A stretch of 64,000 nt of DNA from Cladobotryum mycophilum (GCA_036429605.1 JAVFKD010000015.1:2627421-2691420), one strand, 5' to 3'; positions 12,867 to 24,453 are shown, counted from the first letter of the stretch. Numbers and translations are program-made. The notes: a model not told the origin generated them from the sequence alone.

Positions 12867-14661
12867 ATGGGTCTGCTCAATAAAGATGCTCGAACCGCGC
12901 GCTTGGCTTCCATGCGAAACAGTTTACGGAAGATATTCAAGGCTTCCGCAAGCAAAGATGTGAAGAATACTACGGAGCTGGAGGCAGTGCCCACACCCGA
13001 CGATGCGAACGCCTGGGAGCTCGAGATTAAGCCTGTGGTTGACAACCAGAGTGTTCTGGGTTCAGAGGGAGCGTCCCATGACTCTGGATACGATTCATTG
13101 GGGACTTCGCTATCTACTAAAGGCGAAGATATTTCGAAACCACGGCAAATGGTACCTATCGGCCCGCTTGCTATCACGCTGCAGACGAACGAAAATGGCA
13201 TGAAGGTATATAAAAGACCAGTTCCACCTGCAACGGTTGAAAGGTTTAAGGAAATTGTACCCGAAATAGGGCACCTCCTGTGTTGTTTGGTCAAAAAGTC
13301 AACAAAGCCACCAGTTCTCTTCATAGACCAATGGCTATTCGTCACGCAGTTTTGGGAACCAGCGAAGAAGATGCTGCGGACTATATTGTCATATTCTGCT
13401 ACCAAGTCTACCAGCCACTTATCCTACAGTTTTGTAATAAGAGAAGGATCTTTGAGGATCTCTGTCGGCTGCCTGACACGACGCTTCTATCATTCCACAT
13501 TGCTATCGACAGTCGCCCACCGTGATTGAAGGCTAGAAGGGGTTATAGAGTGCAAGTTCACTCTGCTGCTGCGGACTCGGACGTTGATACTGGAAGCTCA
13601 AGTGGGCGTACTAATGCCCCAAGTGACTTTACTAAACGCTCTAGGCGCTCTGAACGCTCGATTCCATCTTCCCTGAGCTCAGCCAATACTTATGATGAAT
13701 ATCGTGGCCGGAAGCACGGAATTCCTAGCCGGATGGCACCTATTACATCTATCAAAGTCCAGAGGCACTCGTCATCTCTAGAGAGTGAGTTGACACACTG
13801 TGGTACCCGGCTTCAGTTCCTCAATGTACATAGTGAGGTCGGAAGCGGAACTTTTGGTGGTATCTTGAGTGTCGCCTTTCGGGATGGGAAACCCCGTATG
13901 TATGGGCTTACTGCAGGTCATGCCTTTCTTGATTTGTGTATGCCAACAACGCCTTCCGGCTCGGATTCTACGGATGATGCGCTTATCCTCGATGATGAGA
14001 TCGATCGGTTGTTGGAGGAGGTCAGGTTGGACATGGAAGCGTCTAAGATTTCGCCTGGCGGCTATGAAGCTAGCACCCGCTTGCCTTTTATACCATTATT
14101 TGACGCACCATTGAGTTTCGGGAACATCTTGGCATATCCCAAAGGCCATACGGATGAGGCATCCAGGTACTACGATTAGGCACTATTCGGCTTGAATGGA
14201 TTCTGGCGCCAAAACGCATTTTGTCCGTCTGAGGAATGCGCCATTCTAATCAGTGCCTCAGTTAATCCAGTCGCGGATGGCACTTCGAGACCGGCTACCA
14301 TGATGGGGAAATCTCGGCGCTAAGTCCGGGGAAGTCTCTCCACTTTACGTGGAAGAATGCTGTTGGGACCCGGACAGGCTTTCGTTGACTCATTCCTCCT
14401 GACACCGGATGGCGATACAAGTGAGTCTGGCTACCAAAAGAAAGAACTTTCAACTGGCAAAAACTAACTATAGCAGTAACTGATGGTGATTCCGGATCCT
14501 GGGTGGTTGACCCAGAAACGGGCAATGTCTACGGCCACGTCGTTGCGACGGATCCATTTGGCGATGCCTACGTGATCCCATTTGACAATCTTTTAGACGA
14601 CATTCGTCGGTGTTTGAACGCGACCTCTGTCAAGCTTCCCGAGGGGAGTTTCGTGCACTAA
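12867..14661 (+). pseudogene. Decayed trypsin-like serine protease homologue
   Basis: A fungal serine-protease-like protein of the kind seen with NLR systems. The start at 12867 opens MGLLNKDARTARLASMRN. After about 134 codons the frame is lost by one base near 13269-13271 (GGG where GGGG restores it) and continues with RPMAIRHAVLGTSEEDA. The same frame then runs to the end but is cut by TGA (13523), TAG (14177, in the place of Trp in a DWALF-type motif) and TAA (14321). An intron lies at 14421-14473 or 14421-14476. The catalytic His is seen in GLTAGHAF (near 13920) and the Ser in TDGDSGSWVVD just after the intron, followed by GHVVA. With one frameshift and three stops it cannot make the full protein. 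The N-terminal 200 residues are a linker-rich region without a known domain. Confidence 0.75.
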
Positions 14662-15228
14662 TCGACTCGTATCATTTAGGAGAAAACAAGGACAGCACAA
14701 GGAACGATATTGGCATTTTGAAGATCTTGAATCAGGCGATGCGAAATCGCGATCAAAGTAGAGCGGAAACACCGAAAGCTAACAGTAGAGCTACGGTCGT
14801 CAATCATCACAAAAGATACGACGTTCTCCCATATCCGCCTATCTGCTGGTGTATAAGTAGGTATTGGCTTCGCATTACTCAGCGGACGGGTTAATGGGAA
14901 ACTCATGCGCACAGCGTACATAACATCATCACTGACTGAATCCATGGGATTTTGTTCAAATATGGAGAAGCAGGATCTCTTCTTGTGTTGGCAGTAGGGA
15001 AAGATATCAACAATGCCTCTAGGGCCCCCGTGCTCTTCGCCCTTATATGTTTTAGTTCCCAAGTTGTTCTCATATGTATAGAAGCGATACGATTGGTGTT
15101 CCATGTTAGTCAGCCTTATAGGGAAAAGGATGCGCTTTGGTTATAGGACAATATTTACGCTGTGCTAGAGACTTGATCTTTTAGGCGCCCACAAGATCCT
15201 GCGATAAAAAAAGCAAAAAGATCAAAAA
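14662..15228. other. Intergenic, nothing recognised
   Basis: Spacer between the protease pseudogene and the 5S gene. No frame here has coding character. Confidence 0.4.
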
Positions 15229-15347
15229 ACATACAACAGCCGGTGTTCGCTGGTGGTCACCCACCCAACTACTAATCTGCCTCTCATTGGCTTGACTATG
15301 GGAGAGCGGACGGGATCCCGTATATTCCAATGGATATGGTCGTATGT
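15229..15347 (-). rRNA. 5S ribosomal RNA
   Basis: The minus strand reads ACATACGACC at the 5' end and TTGTATGT at the 3' end, which pair to form helix I. Inside are the conserved GGGATCCCGTCCGCTC, TAGTAGTTGGGTGGG and GACCACCAGCGAA segments of fungal 5S RNA. Length is 119 nt. A T run follows directly (A run at 15224-15229 on the plus strand) as RNA polymerase III terminator. It is identical to the copy at 39241-39359. A lone 5S gene outside the rDNA is typical of Sordariomycetes. Confidence 0.96.
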
Positions 15348-15903
15348 ATCTGAGTTAGATTTATTTTAACCTATATCCTTCAGTGTCGAATGATTTGAAG
15401 AGGGTTCATGGTTTTTATTCCCCCCCCTCCCAATGCTCTCTTTTGTCATTTGTCTAATTGGCCATCGTGCAAGTTCTGCCTCAGTGGTGCCAAGTAGGAT
15501 AAATGTATACTTTAAGTATAGACAGCAGTATGGTTCACATTCCTCTATATTGCCCTCACCCCCTCTAGATCGCTTCATCATCTAAAACAGTGAGCCACTA
15601 CGCAAGATTAGAAAAGCCCAACACGACTCATCAACTTTAAAACACATACAACTTCTTTAACCTCCAACTTAAATCACAACCACGAATCACCGTTATTCTT
15701 GGAAGCTAAAGTGAGTGGCCCATTTAGAACCCTTTCCCACCTCTTTTTTCCTACCACTTCCTCCTCTGCTTTCAAGACTTCATTCAACTATACTAGAAAA
15801 ACACCACAATAAATTTCCAAAGTATTATTTAAATGCTATTGACAATATCAGCCGGCAGCTCCTAGACAAATCCTCTGGATCACAACCATAGACAGGTGTC
15901 ACT
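15348..15903. other. Intergenic, nothing recognised
   Basis: Pyrimidine- and A-rich sequence before the small ORF at 15904. It may hold that ORF's leader, since it contains CAACTT/CACAAC-type stretches typical of fungal 5' UTRs. Confidence 0.35.
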
Positions 15904-16202
15904 ATGCCTGCCCGGCAATCCCCCGGAAAATGGATGAGATTCAGCCCGAAACAGATCAGGAGGCTTTGATTCGGTTGGTAGCAACTCATCCAAAGTTTTT
16001 TGAGACGAGAAATAAGGAGAGAGGGATCAATAAGGTGGAGGCAGAGAAAGAATCGGGGGAGATAATAGAACCAGCGTACAAAAAGCGATTACCAGTGTTT
16101 CGGCTGCTCGAGCAAAGACAAAAAATCTTACGCGCACAACGAACCCTTGCCCGAGAGGGAAGTATCGTCAAGAGGAAGCGATACTGCCCTCTGAAGGAAT
16201 AA
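15904..16202 (+). CDS. Possible small basic hypothetical protein (about 99 aa)
   Basis: The frame from 15930 encodes MDEIQPETDQEALIRL, a charged, Lys/Arg-rich helical protein ending KRKRYCPLKE, with no domain I recognise. An ATG at 15904 (MPARQSP) lies in another frame and would join this one if the five-C run at 15920-15924 had six C. The same kind of frame break is seen in recognisable genes of this window, so the longer start is plausible but unproven. Without a known homologue I cannot say whether the gene is real; charged composition and codon use make it better than chance. Confidence 0.35.
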
Positions 16203-18189
16203 TTTATACCATCAGGAGATCATCTGCGGAACGCTTTAAAAGAATGAGACGGCCATCACAGAACCGACCAAACAACGCAGCCTAGTAAGACAGAGGTCGC
16301 CGAATGCTCGCTCCCCGATACAATGGATGGGGCGGTTACGACGGGTGACTACGAAAGCGACCTGGGCATTGGCAATCTGAAGTTATAAGATACTATATGG
16401 GGAGTGAAGAGTATCACGGTGGGGAAGAAGAGAATATAATCCGATGCCATTTACCGACAGATGGCATTACTCCGAAAAAGTTAAAAGCAACACATATTGT
16501 CACCTTTTCCCTCAATCTACATATGATGTGTATTACCATTATAAGCCAGATCATGAAGTCAACGGTAAAGAGCTCCAGTTTCTCGGCGAAAAGCTTTCTT
16601 GCCCACAATTCCTTTACTTCTTCTTCATCGTGGCGCTGGTCAGGATCAGAGACCTAGATCAGTCGGATGGGGAGGATGTTTGGGCACGGTGTCACTGCGA
16701 GCGACCATTCTCCACCGCCGGGGCCCTATATGTGGTGGTTCAATATTGCTTGCGTCGGCGACATATTTTGATACGGCTGAAATGGGGATGGTGGAAAGCT
16801 GGGTTGGGGAGCAAGGGTTCGACACACCCCTGACTCTGGTGCTCGAAGAGAACCAAGCCAATGAATTAAATGGGCGTGTGCATAAGGCGGTGGAAGAAGT
16901 GGTGACCAGGGCAGAGGGGAAACTTGTGGATGATGATGATGACGACGATGACGAGTATGAGAAGGAAGAAGAGTTTGAAATACTGAGAAATCTTGAATCG
17001 TACGAGGGCTCGTTTGCATGAGACCCTTGAGGGGGTTAAGTGGCATTGTAAATCGTGCACTGTCTACTATTATCGAATTTCTATACCAAAAATAGGAGCG
17101 ACGTTTGCGGCAAAGTCCTGGTCTCCACGGGAACGAAATGAATGGCGATATTTTGATAGGAGACATTACCATGTCTGGGTATCGCAAAGGATCACTAGGG
17201 CGTAGCATCAGGTTAGTGAGCATAACTAATACCTCAGAACCCCCTGCGAGCTTACTTTGCCGCTCACCATCACCGTGTATACCAGGTAGACTACGAAAGT
17301 CATCACTGCCTAGCAATGCATGTCTTGAAGCACTGTGGCAATACATCTCCTGGGCTAGACTTGGTCGCTTCAGGTGCCTGTCAGATACCCGTTCGCCAAG
17401 CAGTCATCGGGGAAATACCCGGGGCATCAACGCGGGCATACGTAATATCCATTCCATCTACGCAATCTCAAAGCTCTGGCGACAAACTCACTTCCAGTTA
17501 TGCTCACATCAGGCCACAAGACTAAGCTTGTTGCACGATTCAAGGGAAGGCGGGAGTTTACTTTGGCACTAGAGAAGATACCTAGGTTTGTAATTATTGC
17601 GTGTTGTAGATTGTGATGTAATGAGATGCCTCAATACGAACAATGACTCCCCTGATCAGGACGTCGTCGTCCTAGGGCTTGTCAAATTCCCATCTACCAT
17701 CACTCAGAACAGTATACAACCATCTTCTAGCAAATTGTAATCCTCTCTTCTTACCCTGTAGATCTTTCATCATCATCCTTGCAATACAGCTGTTGAAACG
17801 ACCCCGATGGCAATCCCATTTCCCTGGCGGTAATCCGGGTACTCGCGTGCCGGGTAATCGGGTGGATCCCGGATTGCCGGGCGGGACGGCAGAGTTAAAA
17901 TGTTACCTTAATCGGAAAGCTTAATCGGGTCGCCGATCCGGCCCCACCACGCGGAAGACTCGTGTTATGTAAATTTATTCTACCATGATGCTTCAGCTTT
18001 GCCATGGCTTCCTGTGCTTCTGCGGTCAACAAAATGTAGATTACAAAGAATTATTCATCTTTTCGGGTTCGCGAAGGCTGAGTCAAGGGCGCAGAGTACG
18101 GGTATTCGTGATGAGGATGAGGGACTCTGTGATACCGATCATTCCGGACAAAAGATGAGGAAAAGCAGAGAATAGGAGCATCCAGAAGG
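16203..18189. other. Unresolved ORF-containing block
   Basis: Several overlapping frames are open here on both strands. The best plus-strand piece (about 16770-17021) encodes an acidic protein end with a run of eight Asp from a GAT/GAC repeat near 16930-16955. Downstream, around 17270-17525, another frame reads protein-like (LKHCGNTSPGLDLVASGACQ). I could not join these into a gene and recognise no family; they may be a decayed gene. Around 17820-17935 the sequence is GC-rich, with repeated CGGGTAATC-like words of unknown nature. Confidence 0.3.
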
Positions 18190-18197
18190 TATATAAG
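18190..18197 (+). promoter_or_regulatory. TATA box of the flavoprotein gene
   Basis: TATATAAG lies about 128 bp before the ATG at 18318 and is followed by an A/T/C-rich leader with TCAATCAATCA words. Confidence 0.6.
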
Positions 18198-18317
18198 AGC
18201 TAGCTATCAATCAATCAGATAACCCCATCTATCCATCAGAGCATTTAGATCAATACAGATCAATCTTATCAGTGTCTCAACATCATCAACCCACTTGAAT
18301 CCTCAAACTCTTTCAAC

Positions 18318-19546
18318 ATGCAGCAGCGAATTCTTGTCGTCGGTTCTGGTTTCGCCGGCATGTGGAGCGCTCTCTCCGCTCGACGTCTCATTTCTCAAAG
18401 TCTTAAAGGCTCTCAGGAGGCCGTGGCCAAGAACATCGAGGTCGCGGTCATTGCACCCGATGAGAGACTGGTCCCTCGACCACGACTCTATGAGTCAAAC
18501 CCTAGTGCTATGAGTGCCCCCTTGGCGATCTCTTCCGCGTCACTGGAGTGCGCTTTATTAAAGGCACTGTTGATACTATCAACACTGCGCAGCGTCAGGT
18601 GGAAATGGTAGACCCATTTGGTACACGCTCGACAGTTTCTTATGACCGTCTGGTTCTCGCTGCCGGCAGTCGCTTGGTTCGCCCAAACATTCCCGGGCTT
18701 GCCGACCACGCATTCAGCGTGGACACAATTGATGAGGCGGTCAAATTGGAGGGGCACCTTCAAGGACTGGCCTCGCTTCCCGACAGCCCCGCTCGTAACA
18801 CCGTCATCGTATGCGGGGCTGGCTTCACAGGCATCGAGCTCGTGGCGGAGCTTCCAAGTCGTCTACGTGCGATCCTCGGAGCGGATGCTAAAATTCAAGT
18901 CGTCGTCGTTGGCAGCGGAGCTGATGTCGGACCTGATTTGGGTCCAGGCCCTCGCCCAACCATTCTCAAGGGACTCAACGATCTCGGTGTGCAGATGAAG
19001 CTCGGATCTCCTGTGTCGGCCATCGACGCAGGCAGCGTCACGACTGCCTCTGGCGAGCGCATTGAAGCCCTGACGGCCATCTGGACCGCAGGCGTTCAGG
19101 CGACCCCTCTTGCCAAGCAAATTCCAGGCGACAGAGACAATTTCGGCCGCCTGCGCGTCGACAATGACCTTCGCGTGACTTCAACCCCCGACGTTTTCGC
19201 CACAGGCGATGCCGCCGTCGCCGCAACAGACGATCAAGGCAATTTTACCATGATGTCCTGCCAGCACGCCCAGCCACTTGGCCGCAACGCAGGCCACAAC
19301 GCAGCCGCCGACCTGCTCCATCTCCCCGCAATCCCATACTCGCAGCCTTCCTACGGAACCTGCCTGGACCTTGGACCGGACAATGCTGTGGTGACAAATG
19401 GCTGGGATCGTGAAGTCATGTATACTGGTCAAAAAGCGAAGGAGATCAAGAAGTACATTAATACGACGTTGATTTATCCTCCCCCGGCCAATGCGGCAGA
19501 GGCCTTTGCTGCCGCTGATCCACTTGTTGAGCCTGCTACCGTCTAG
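18318..19546 (+). CDS. NDH-2-like FAD/NAD(P)-dependent oxidoreductase (frame broken once)
   Basis: A pyridine-nucleotide-disulfide oxidoreductase-fold flavoprotein, likely oxidising NAD(P)H. The N terminus has the FAD-binding Rossmann motif VVGSGFAG (residues 7-14), a second nucleotide-binding motif VIVCGAGFTGIE lies in the middle, and the C-terminal FAD motif reads VFATGDAA. The first 68 codons end in SAMSAP; the rest continues one base off as LGDLFRVTGVRF. The break falls in a run of five C at 18517-18521, and one extra C gives 409 aa, a normal length for this family. I therefore think the gene is intact and the base is missing from the sequence. The gene has no intron and resembles bacterial NADH dehydrogenase-like proteins, so an origin by transfer is possible. 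No targeting sequence is obvious. Confidence 0.85.
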
Positions 19547-20078
19547 GTCTCATGAGAGGTCAGATAATTGTGCAGGCTTATGCCAGTTTCTCAACTCATT
19601 GTTTTGCAGCTTATGGTCATTTATTAGGTAGATAGGATAGATAGATGCAGAAATACAACATGTTCTTGTAACTTTATTCATGACTCGTTGTAGGGTGGAA
19701 GAAATTGTGATTTCATAGTAAAATCACGTACCGTCAAGACTTGAAAGACCATTATTTCGACACATTGACCGCCTCGTATTGAGTGAAATATTATGATCAA
19801 CTATAGCACGTCATTGTCATTACAAATGAGGATCTGGTGAAAAGTCCCCAGACGTGGAGAAGTACAAGTAAGAAACGGGTCGAGTGGAGCATAGGGAATC
19901 CTGCCTCGGACATATTCACGGCGCTTCGGTAGAGAATGTGCTAGGCTTGGACTGCAGGAGGTACATGGCGATCCTAAGACAAATGAGGAAGGAGGATCGA
20001 AGCTTGGCTGAAATGGGGGAATCATTCCTGCAAGACATGCAAAAAAGAGGTGTTGATGCATGCCAAAAAAAGAAATGG
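19547..20078. other. Intergenic, nothing recognised
   Basis: 3' flank of the flavoprotein gene and the region downstream of the minus-strand tRNA. AT-rich; no coding frame. Confidence 0.4.
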
Positions 20079-20167
20079 TGATTCCGCCCGGGCTCGAACC
20101 GGGGACCTTTTCGGTGGTGTCAACTGAACTGTTAACGAAATGTCATAACCAACTAGACCACGGAACC
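20079..20167 (-). tRNA. tRNA-Val (anticodon AAC), with intron
   Basis: The minus strand folds as a tRNA: acceptor stem GGTTCCG with CGGAATC plus discriminator A, D arm TGGTCTAGTTGGTTA, T arm with GGTTCGAGC. The anticodon stem TTTCG/CGAAA encloses anticodon AAC (RC of 20131-20133). A 15-nt intron (20115-20129) sits one base 3' of the anticodon, the standard nuclear position, so it needs tRNA-splicing endonuclease. A T run follows on the transcribed strand (plus-strand A run at 20064-20071). Confidence 0.95.
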
Positions 20168-22633
20168 AATGGATATTCATATCGTCCAATGTGGAAAAGA
20201 GCAGCTACATGGATGCTCATAGGGCGTTTGACCATGGGAACAGCCGAGGTTGTCAGACGGATGAATGAGGAGACTGCCGTTATCGCATCGAGGAGCATCC
20301 TTCGGCGAGGTCGAGGCGGGTCTTTGGAGGTCTGAGATGTTTGTATTGTCATGCCCTCTTTTTTATTTTATTTTTCGGAGCAAGCCGACGGTGTTTGAGG
20401 GAGATCAACGTTCTGCAAGACAAGATGAGACCAGACAATTCAATAGTTGGTTGAGCAATAAAATGAACATGAGACAGCCCGTAGTCCACACACACACTGC
20501 CTGATACTGACGATGGATACAGTTGAGACATGGCAGCCTGAGCACAAAGGCTTCTTTTGATGCAAAACACCCTGAAATGTCACTGTAGCTCACACACACA
20601 TCTCGCAGCACAATGTCGCAATGTCTTTGTAGTATTCGAACCTTCTCTACATGCTCCGTATACTCTTTTCTCTCACTACGACACCGAAAATAAACTGCTA
20701 CGTGAAAATGCCGCTTGAGCAGCCACCAACGCTGCCAAGAAGTAACACCCGCTACCGCTTCTCACGATGCCAAGAAAGGGGTCCTGGAAGTGTGCGGCAG
20801 TTGGGGAGACCTTCCATATCTGGGGTATGAATCTGGAAACTGCCGGGGGTGCGCAATGACGCATGTAATTAATAAGTAAATCTGCTAATGAAGATGATTA
20901 ATTTGATGGTTATTGAAAGTTCTGTGAAAATGAAGCTTTTCACGATACTTGTTTTTTGTCTTGTTTTAGGGTAGGAAATTAAGCTTGACAAGTGAGTGAG
21001 TGATGATCATGATGATCGCTGTCTCGTATTATTCAGTTGTTTGCTACCAACTTTCCCACATGTCTTTGCTAGAAACACGGACTTTTTGACGTCACGGAGA
21101 TTGCCAGGGGAGCGATGTGCGTCTCGAATCTGGACAATTACTCCGAGAATGATGCGGAGCGTTATGCCGAGGATCAAGTCATCATCAGAAAGGCGTTATC
21201 AACTTGCCCTGTGCTTTTTTTTGTCTCCGTCTTGACAACTCCATGGTGGTCCGAGTCGTGCAAGAGAAGAGATAACGAACATGACCAAAAAGGGCAGTGA
21301 GGGGCTCCCATAACCAAAAAAACCCCACGGAGATGGCCGAGCACACGGCACATACGAGACAAAAGGTCTCGCTTGCGCCATAGCAAAGGAGGAGGTCGTC
21401 GCTCCCCCAAAGCCCACCTAACGCTGCCCCCCAGACGCGGGGGACAACAGCGCGTGTTTGCCCTCAATTTCGGGCAGATCACTCTTTTTCGGTCGTAGCT
21501 TATCTGCAGATCGTCGAATCTGCTGGCTCTCTCTATTCTGCCCGGGGAGTCTCAGCCACAGAAGTGTCCGAGCCCGTCAGCGCCTCATGCGACCCTTCTG
21601 TTGGCCTGTGTGATAACAGAAAAAAAGAGCGAGAGCGAGAGCAAATGAATTTACAGTTTACAGAATGGATAAAAATACAAGGAAATTACAGAAGGCATTG
21701 CCATAGAGAGAACGATGAGAGATGAGGGGCAGCCAGAGGAATCATAACAGCAGTATGGCATGAGAGCAATATCAGTAATCAGGCATGCACACATCCAGAC
21801 ACAAGTACCATCCATCTAGCGGCAATGTAACCTCCAGCACTTCACCTTGTTCCTGGAGATCTCTGGTTTAATCCGGCATTGCGGCACATAGCGCTAGAGC
21901 CTCGAGAGCAACCTACCATTTCGAGAAGCTAGACTCCGAAGTGAGGCTCTTCATTAGGATATGGCGTTTCTTCTTTTGGGGCGTCCGGCCGCAACAGAAG
22001 TTCCCATCCTCTATGGGCTGTGGCTTGGTCGCCTTCTTCTTTGCGGCGCAACTCATGTCCAGCCGTTTGACTCGCCTTCGCACTCTTCCGAGGCGAGAGC
22101 GGGTAATCCTGGCCTATCAGAACCCAAAGAGCAACCCCTCTCCCTCCCCCTTTGACCTTGATGCGGGATCGGCAACCAAAAGGTCCCCTGGAGATCACAG
22201 ACCTAGTATATGAGTGGGGCCTTCTTTTCTCGACTGCAACGCTCCGCTCGACACATTGTGACACACAGGCGTTAACAAAAGTCCTCGAATGGGCTTCTTT
22301 CATAGCTTCCGGTTTGGGGACTTCAGTGTAGTAGGCTCTTGAGACATTGAGGCGCTTGATTCGAGTGGCGATCGCGGTGCCATCACAAGACATTGAACCT
22401 ATTCTACCTTCCTCTTCTTGTAAGTTAGTTCCGGTATTGCGACATCAGGCTCGAGTGAATAGCTCAGATCTCGCAATGTCTCTTATCATGGCGATCCGGG
22501 TTGTTCGACAGACGAAGGGGGATAAATAGTCCTTGATATCGTCGTCCAACAACAGTTTTCTTTTCCCTCATCCTCATCACATTCACACTCATCCTCTCTC
22601 AACACAACAAAACACACAAAACCTTTATTCAAA
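20168..22633. other. Intergenic, promoter of the protease gene at its right end
   Basis: No supported gene. Open frames near 21.9-22.4 kb on both strands show no domain. The last 120 bp look like the protease promoter and leader: an ATAAATA word at 22522-22528, then CATCCTCATCACATTCACAC-type pyrimidine-rich sequence up to the ATG. Confidence 0.4.
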
Positions 22634-23830
22634 ATGCAGCCCACTACTTCCTTCGGCAGCTTCATCGTCGCTGCTCTCACCGCCACCCTCGCCGCTGGCA
22701 GTGTCATCCCCAGCGCCCGATCCGCCGGCTCCTTCGAGGTCAAGCGTGAGGAGAACCCCAACTTTGGCGGCCGCAACGGTCCCCTCGCCCTGGCCAAGGC
22801 CTACAAGAAGTATGGCGTTCCCGTTCCCGAGTCCCTGATCCAGGCCGCCGAGAACGTCAAGGCCGCCCAGCTCAGCAAGCGTGCCACCGGTACCGCCGTT
22901 GCCAACTCTGACAGCGGCGACCTCGAGTACCTCGTTAACGTCCAGATCGGCACCCCCGCCCAGACTCTCCGCCTGGACTTTGACACCGGTTCTTCTGACC
23001 TCTGGGTCTTCTCCACCGAGACCGATGGCGATGTCAGCGGCCACAAGCTCTACGACCCCAAGAAGAGCAGCAGCTCCAAGAAGCTCGCTGGTGCATCTTG
23101 GGAGATCTCCTACGGCGATGGCTCCTCTTCCTCTGGTGACGTCTACACCGACGCCGTCACCGTCGGTGGCTTGACCTTCAAGAACCAGGCCGTCGAGTCC
23201 GCCAAGAAGGCTTCCGACGAGTTCATCCAGGGCAACAACGACGGCCTCCTCGGCCTCGCCTTCAGCTCCATCAACACCGTCGAGCCCAAGCAACAAAAGA
23301 CCTTCTTCGACAACATCACCCCCAGCCTCGACGCCCCTCTCTTCGTCGCCGATCTCCGCCACAACAGCCCCGGCAGCTACATCTTCGGCGCCATCCCCTC
23401 GGCGGCCAAGAACGTCCTCTACTCCAAGGTCAACAGCAGCCAGGGCTTCTGGCAGTTCACCACCAGCTCCGGCGGCTCCAGCTTCAGCGCCATTGCCGAC
23501 ACCGGCACCACCCTCCTCCTCCTCAGCACCTCCCAGACCAAGGCCTACTACAAGCAGGTCAAGGGCGCCACCCTCGACCAGCAGCAGGGCGGCTACGTCT
23601 TCGACTGCAGCACCAAGCTGCCCGACTACACCTTCACCGTCGGCAGCGGCAAGATCACCGTGCCCGGCAGCCTCATCAACTATGCCGAGGCCGACGGCGG
23701 CAAGTGCTTTGGCGGTATCCAGGATGCTGGCCAGATCCCCTTCACCATCTTTGGTGACGTCGCCCTCAAGGCTGCCTACGTTGTCTTTGATGGTGGCAAG
23801 AACCAGGTCGGCTGGGCCCAGAAGAACTAA
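22634..23830 (+). CDS. Secreted pepsin-type aspartic protease (398 aa)
   Basis: A family A1 acid endopeptidase of the endothiapepsin/aspergillopepsin type, secreted to degrade external protein. The ATG at 22634 opens a signal peptide (about residues 1-21). A propeptide follows, with a Kex2-type KR at residues 82-83 before the mature chain. The two catalytic Asp are in DTGSSDLWV (D117) and DTGTTLLLL (D289); the flap Tyr is in WEISYGDGS (Y160). One Cys pair (FDC and GGKC) fits the conserved C-terminal disulfide. The end IFGDVALKAAYVVFDGG is typical. Length is normal and there is no intron. Codons are strongly GC-ending, which suggests high expression and creates long false ORFs on the other strand. 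Confidence 0.95.
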   Translation: MQPTTSFGSFIVAALTATLAAGSVIPSARSAGSFEVKREENPNFGGRNGPLALAKAYKKYGVPVPESLIQAAENVKAAQLSKRATGTAVANSDSGDLEYLVNVQIGTPAQTLRLDFDTGSSDLWVFSTETDGDVSGHKLYDPKKSSSSKKLAGASWEISYGDGSSSSGDVYTDAVTVGGLTFKNQAVESAKKASDEFIQGNNDGLLGLAFSSINTVEPKQQKTFFDNITPSLDAPLFVADLRHNSPGSYIFGAIPSAAKNVLYSKVNSSQGFWQFTTSSGGSSFSAIADTGTTLLLLSTSQTKAYYKQVKGATLDQQQGGYVFDCSTKLPDYTFTVGSGKITVPGSLINYAEADGGKCFGGIQDAGQIPFTIFGDVALKAAYVVFDGGKNQVGWAQKN

Positions 23831-24183
23831 AGCATTTACGGGGGTGTAGTTTGGGAAGCATTGTATATGATTTGATGAAGCATATTTTTCATTTTGTACA
23901 TTTGATGTATTATGTAGATACCTGGAAGAATAAGGAACATACGTTTTTAAACTACCCGCTAGCATCCTGATTTTTATGTGAAATGTTCCCTTTGACTGTT
24001 GAACTATATTCCACCCTTTCAGTGTCTGAGAGCCGAACATGGGCCATATAATCATATCTGGTGACTACTAGATACTCAACAGCAGTACATGGCCCATTCT
24101 TCACATTTAGAAACTTGAGACCAGGCATTAGTTAACGTGTAGCTACTCATTCATAAGTTGCTGTAAAGCGCATAGACTCCTCC
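23831..24183. other. Intergenic, 3' flank of the protease gene
   Basis: AT-rich 3' untranslated and spacer sequence; no coding frame. Confidence 0.4.
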
Positions 24184-24240
24184 TGAGGAACAAGGGCAAT
24201 TTAGAGGAACGGGGGTAATTCAGGGAAACGAGGGCGATCT
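24184..24240 (-). repeat. 19-bp minisatellite, three units
   Basis: On the minus strand three 19-nt units follow each other, of the general form RRATYRCCCTYGTTYCTCW. They lie 214 bp beyond the stop codon of the NLR gene and are related to the array at 28329-28423, in the opposite orientation. Confidence 0.65.
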
Positions 24241-24453
24241 AGCCACAATAGCCTGCTATTTCTCCCTATTAAACCTAGAAGTATCCCTTCAGCTAGTATT
24301 CAAGTATCGTTCCTCGCATGTTTTGGCTGGTTTGGTACCGCTTTTATACAAGATGCCAACCATCGATGGCTAAATTGAATTAAATAATACTGTTTTGAGC
24401 CTGGCTACGTATGAAGAGGACTAGAGACATTCTGCTTCGGATCCAAATTCCGA

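Noticed and set aside
16726..17346. 206-codon minus-strand frame
   Set aside because: Includes a His-rich run that is only the reverse of the GAT/GAC tract; the opposite strand looks more protein-like.
20079..20167. tRNA-derived SINE
   Set aside because: The cloverleaf is complete with a proper anticodon intron and there is no SINE body or A-tail adjacent.
21929..22393. 154-codon minus-strand frame upstream of the protease
   Set aside because: No signal, domain or promoter; lies in the protease upstream region.
22625..24055. 476-codon open frame antisense to the aspartic protease
   Set aside because: It is the mirror of a GC-ending coding frame; composition is Gly/Val/Leu/Ala/Glu-rich with no domain, and the sense strand is a clear family A1 protease.
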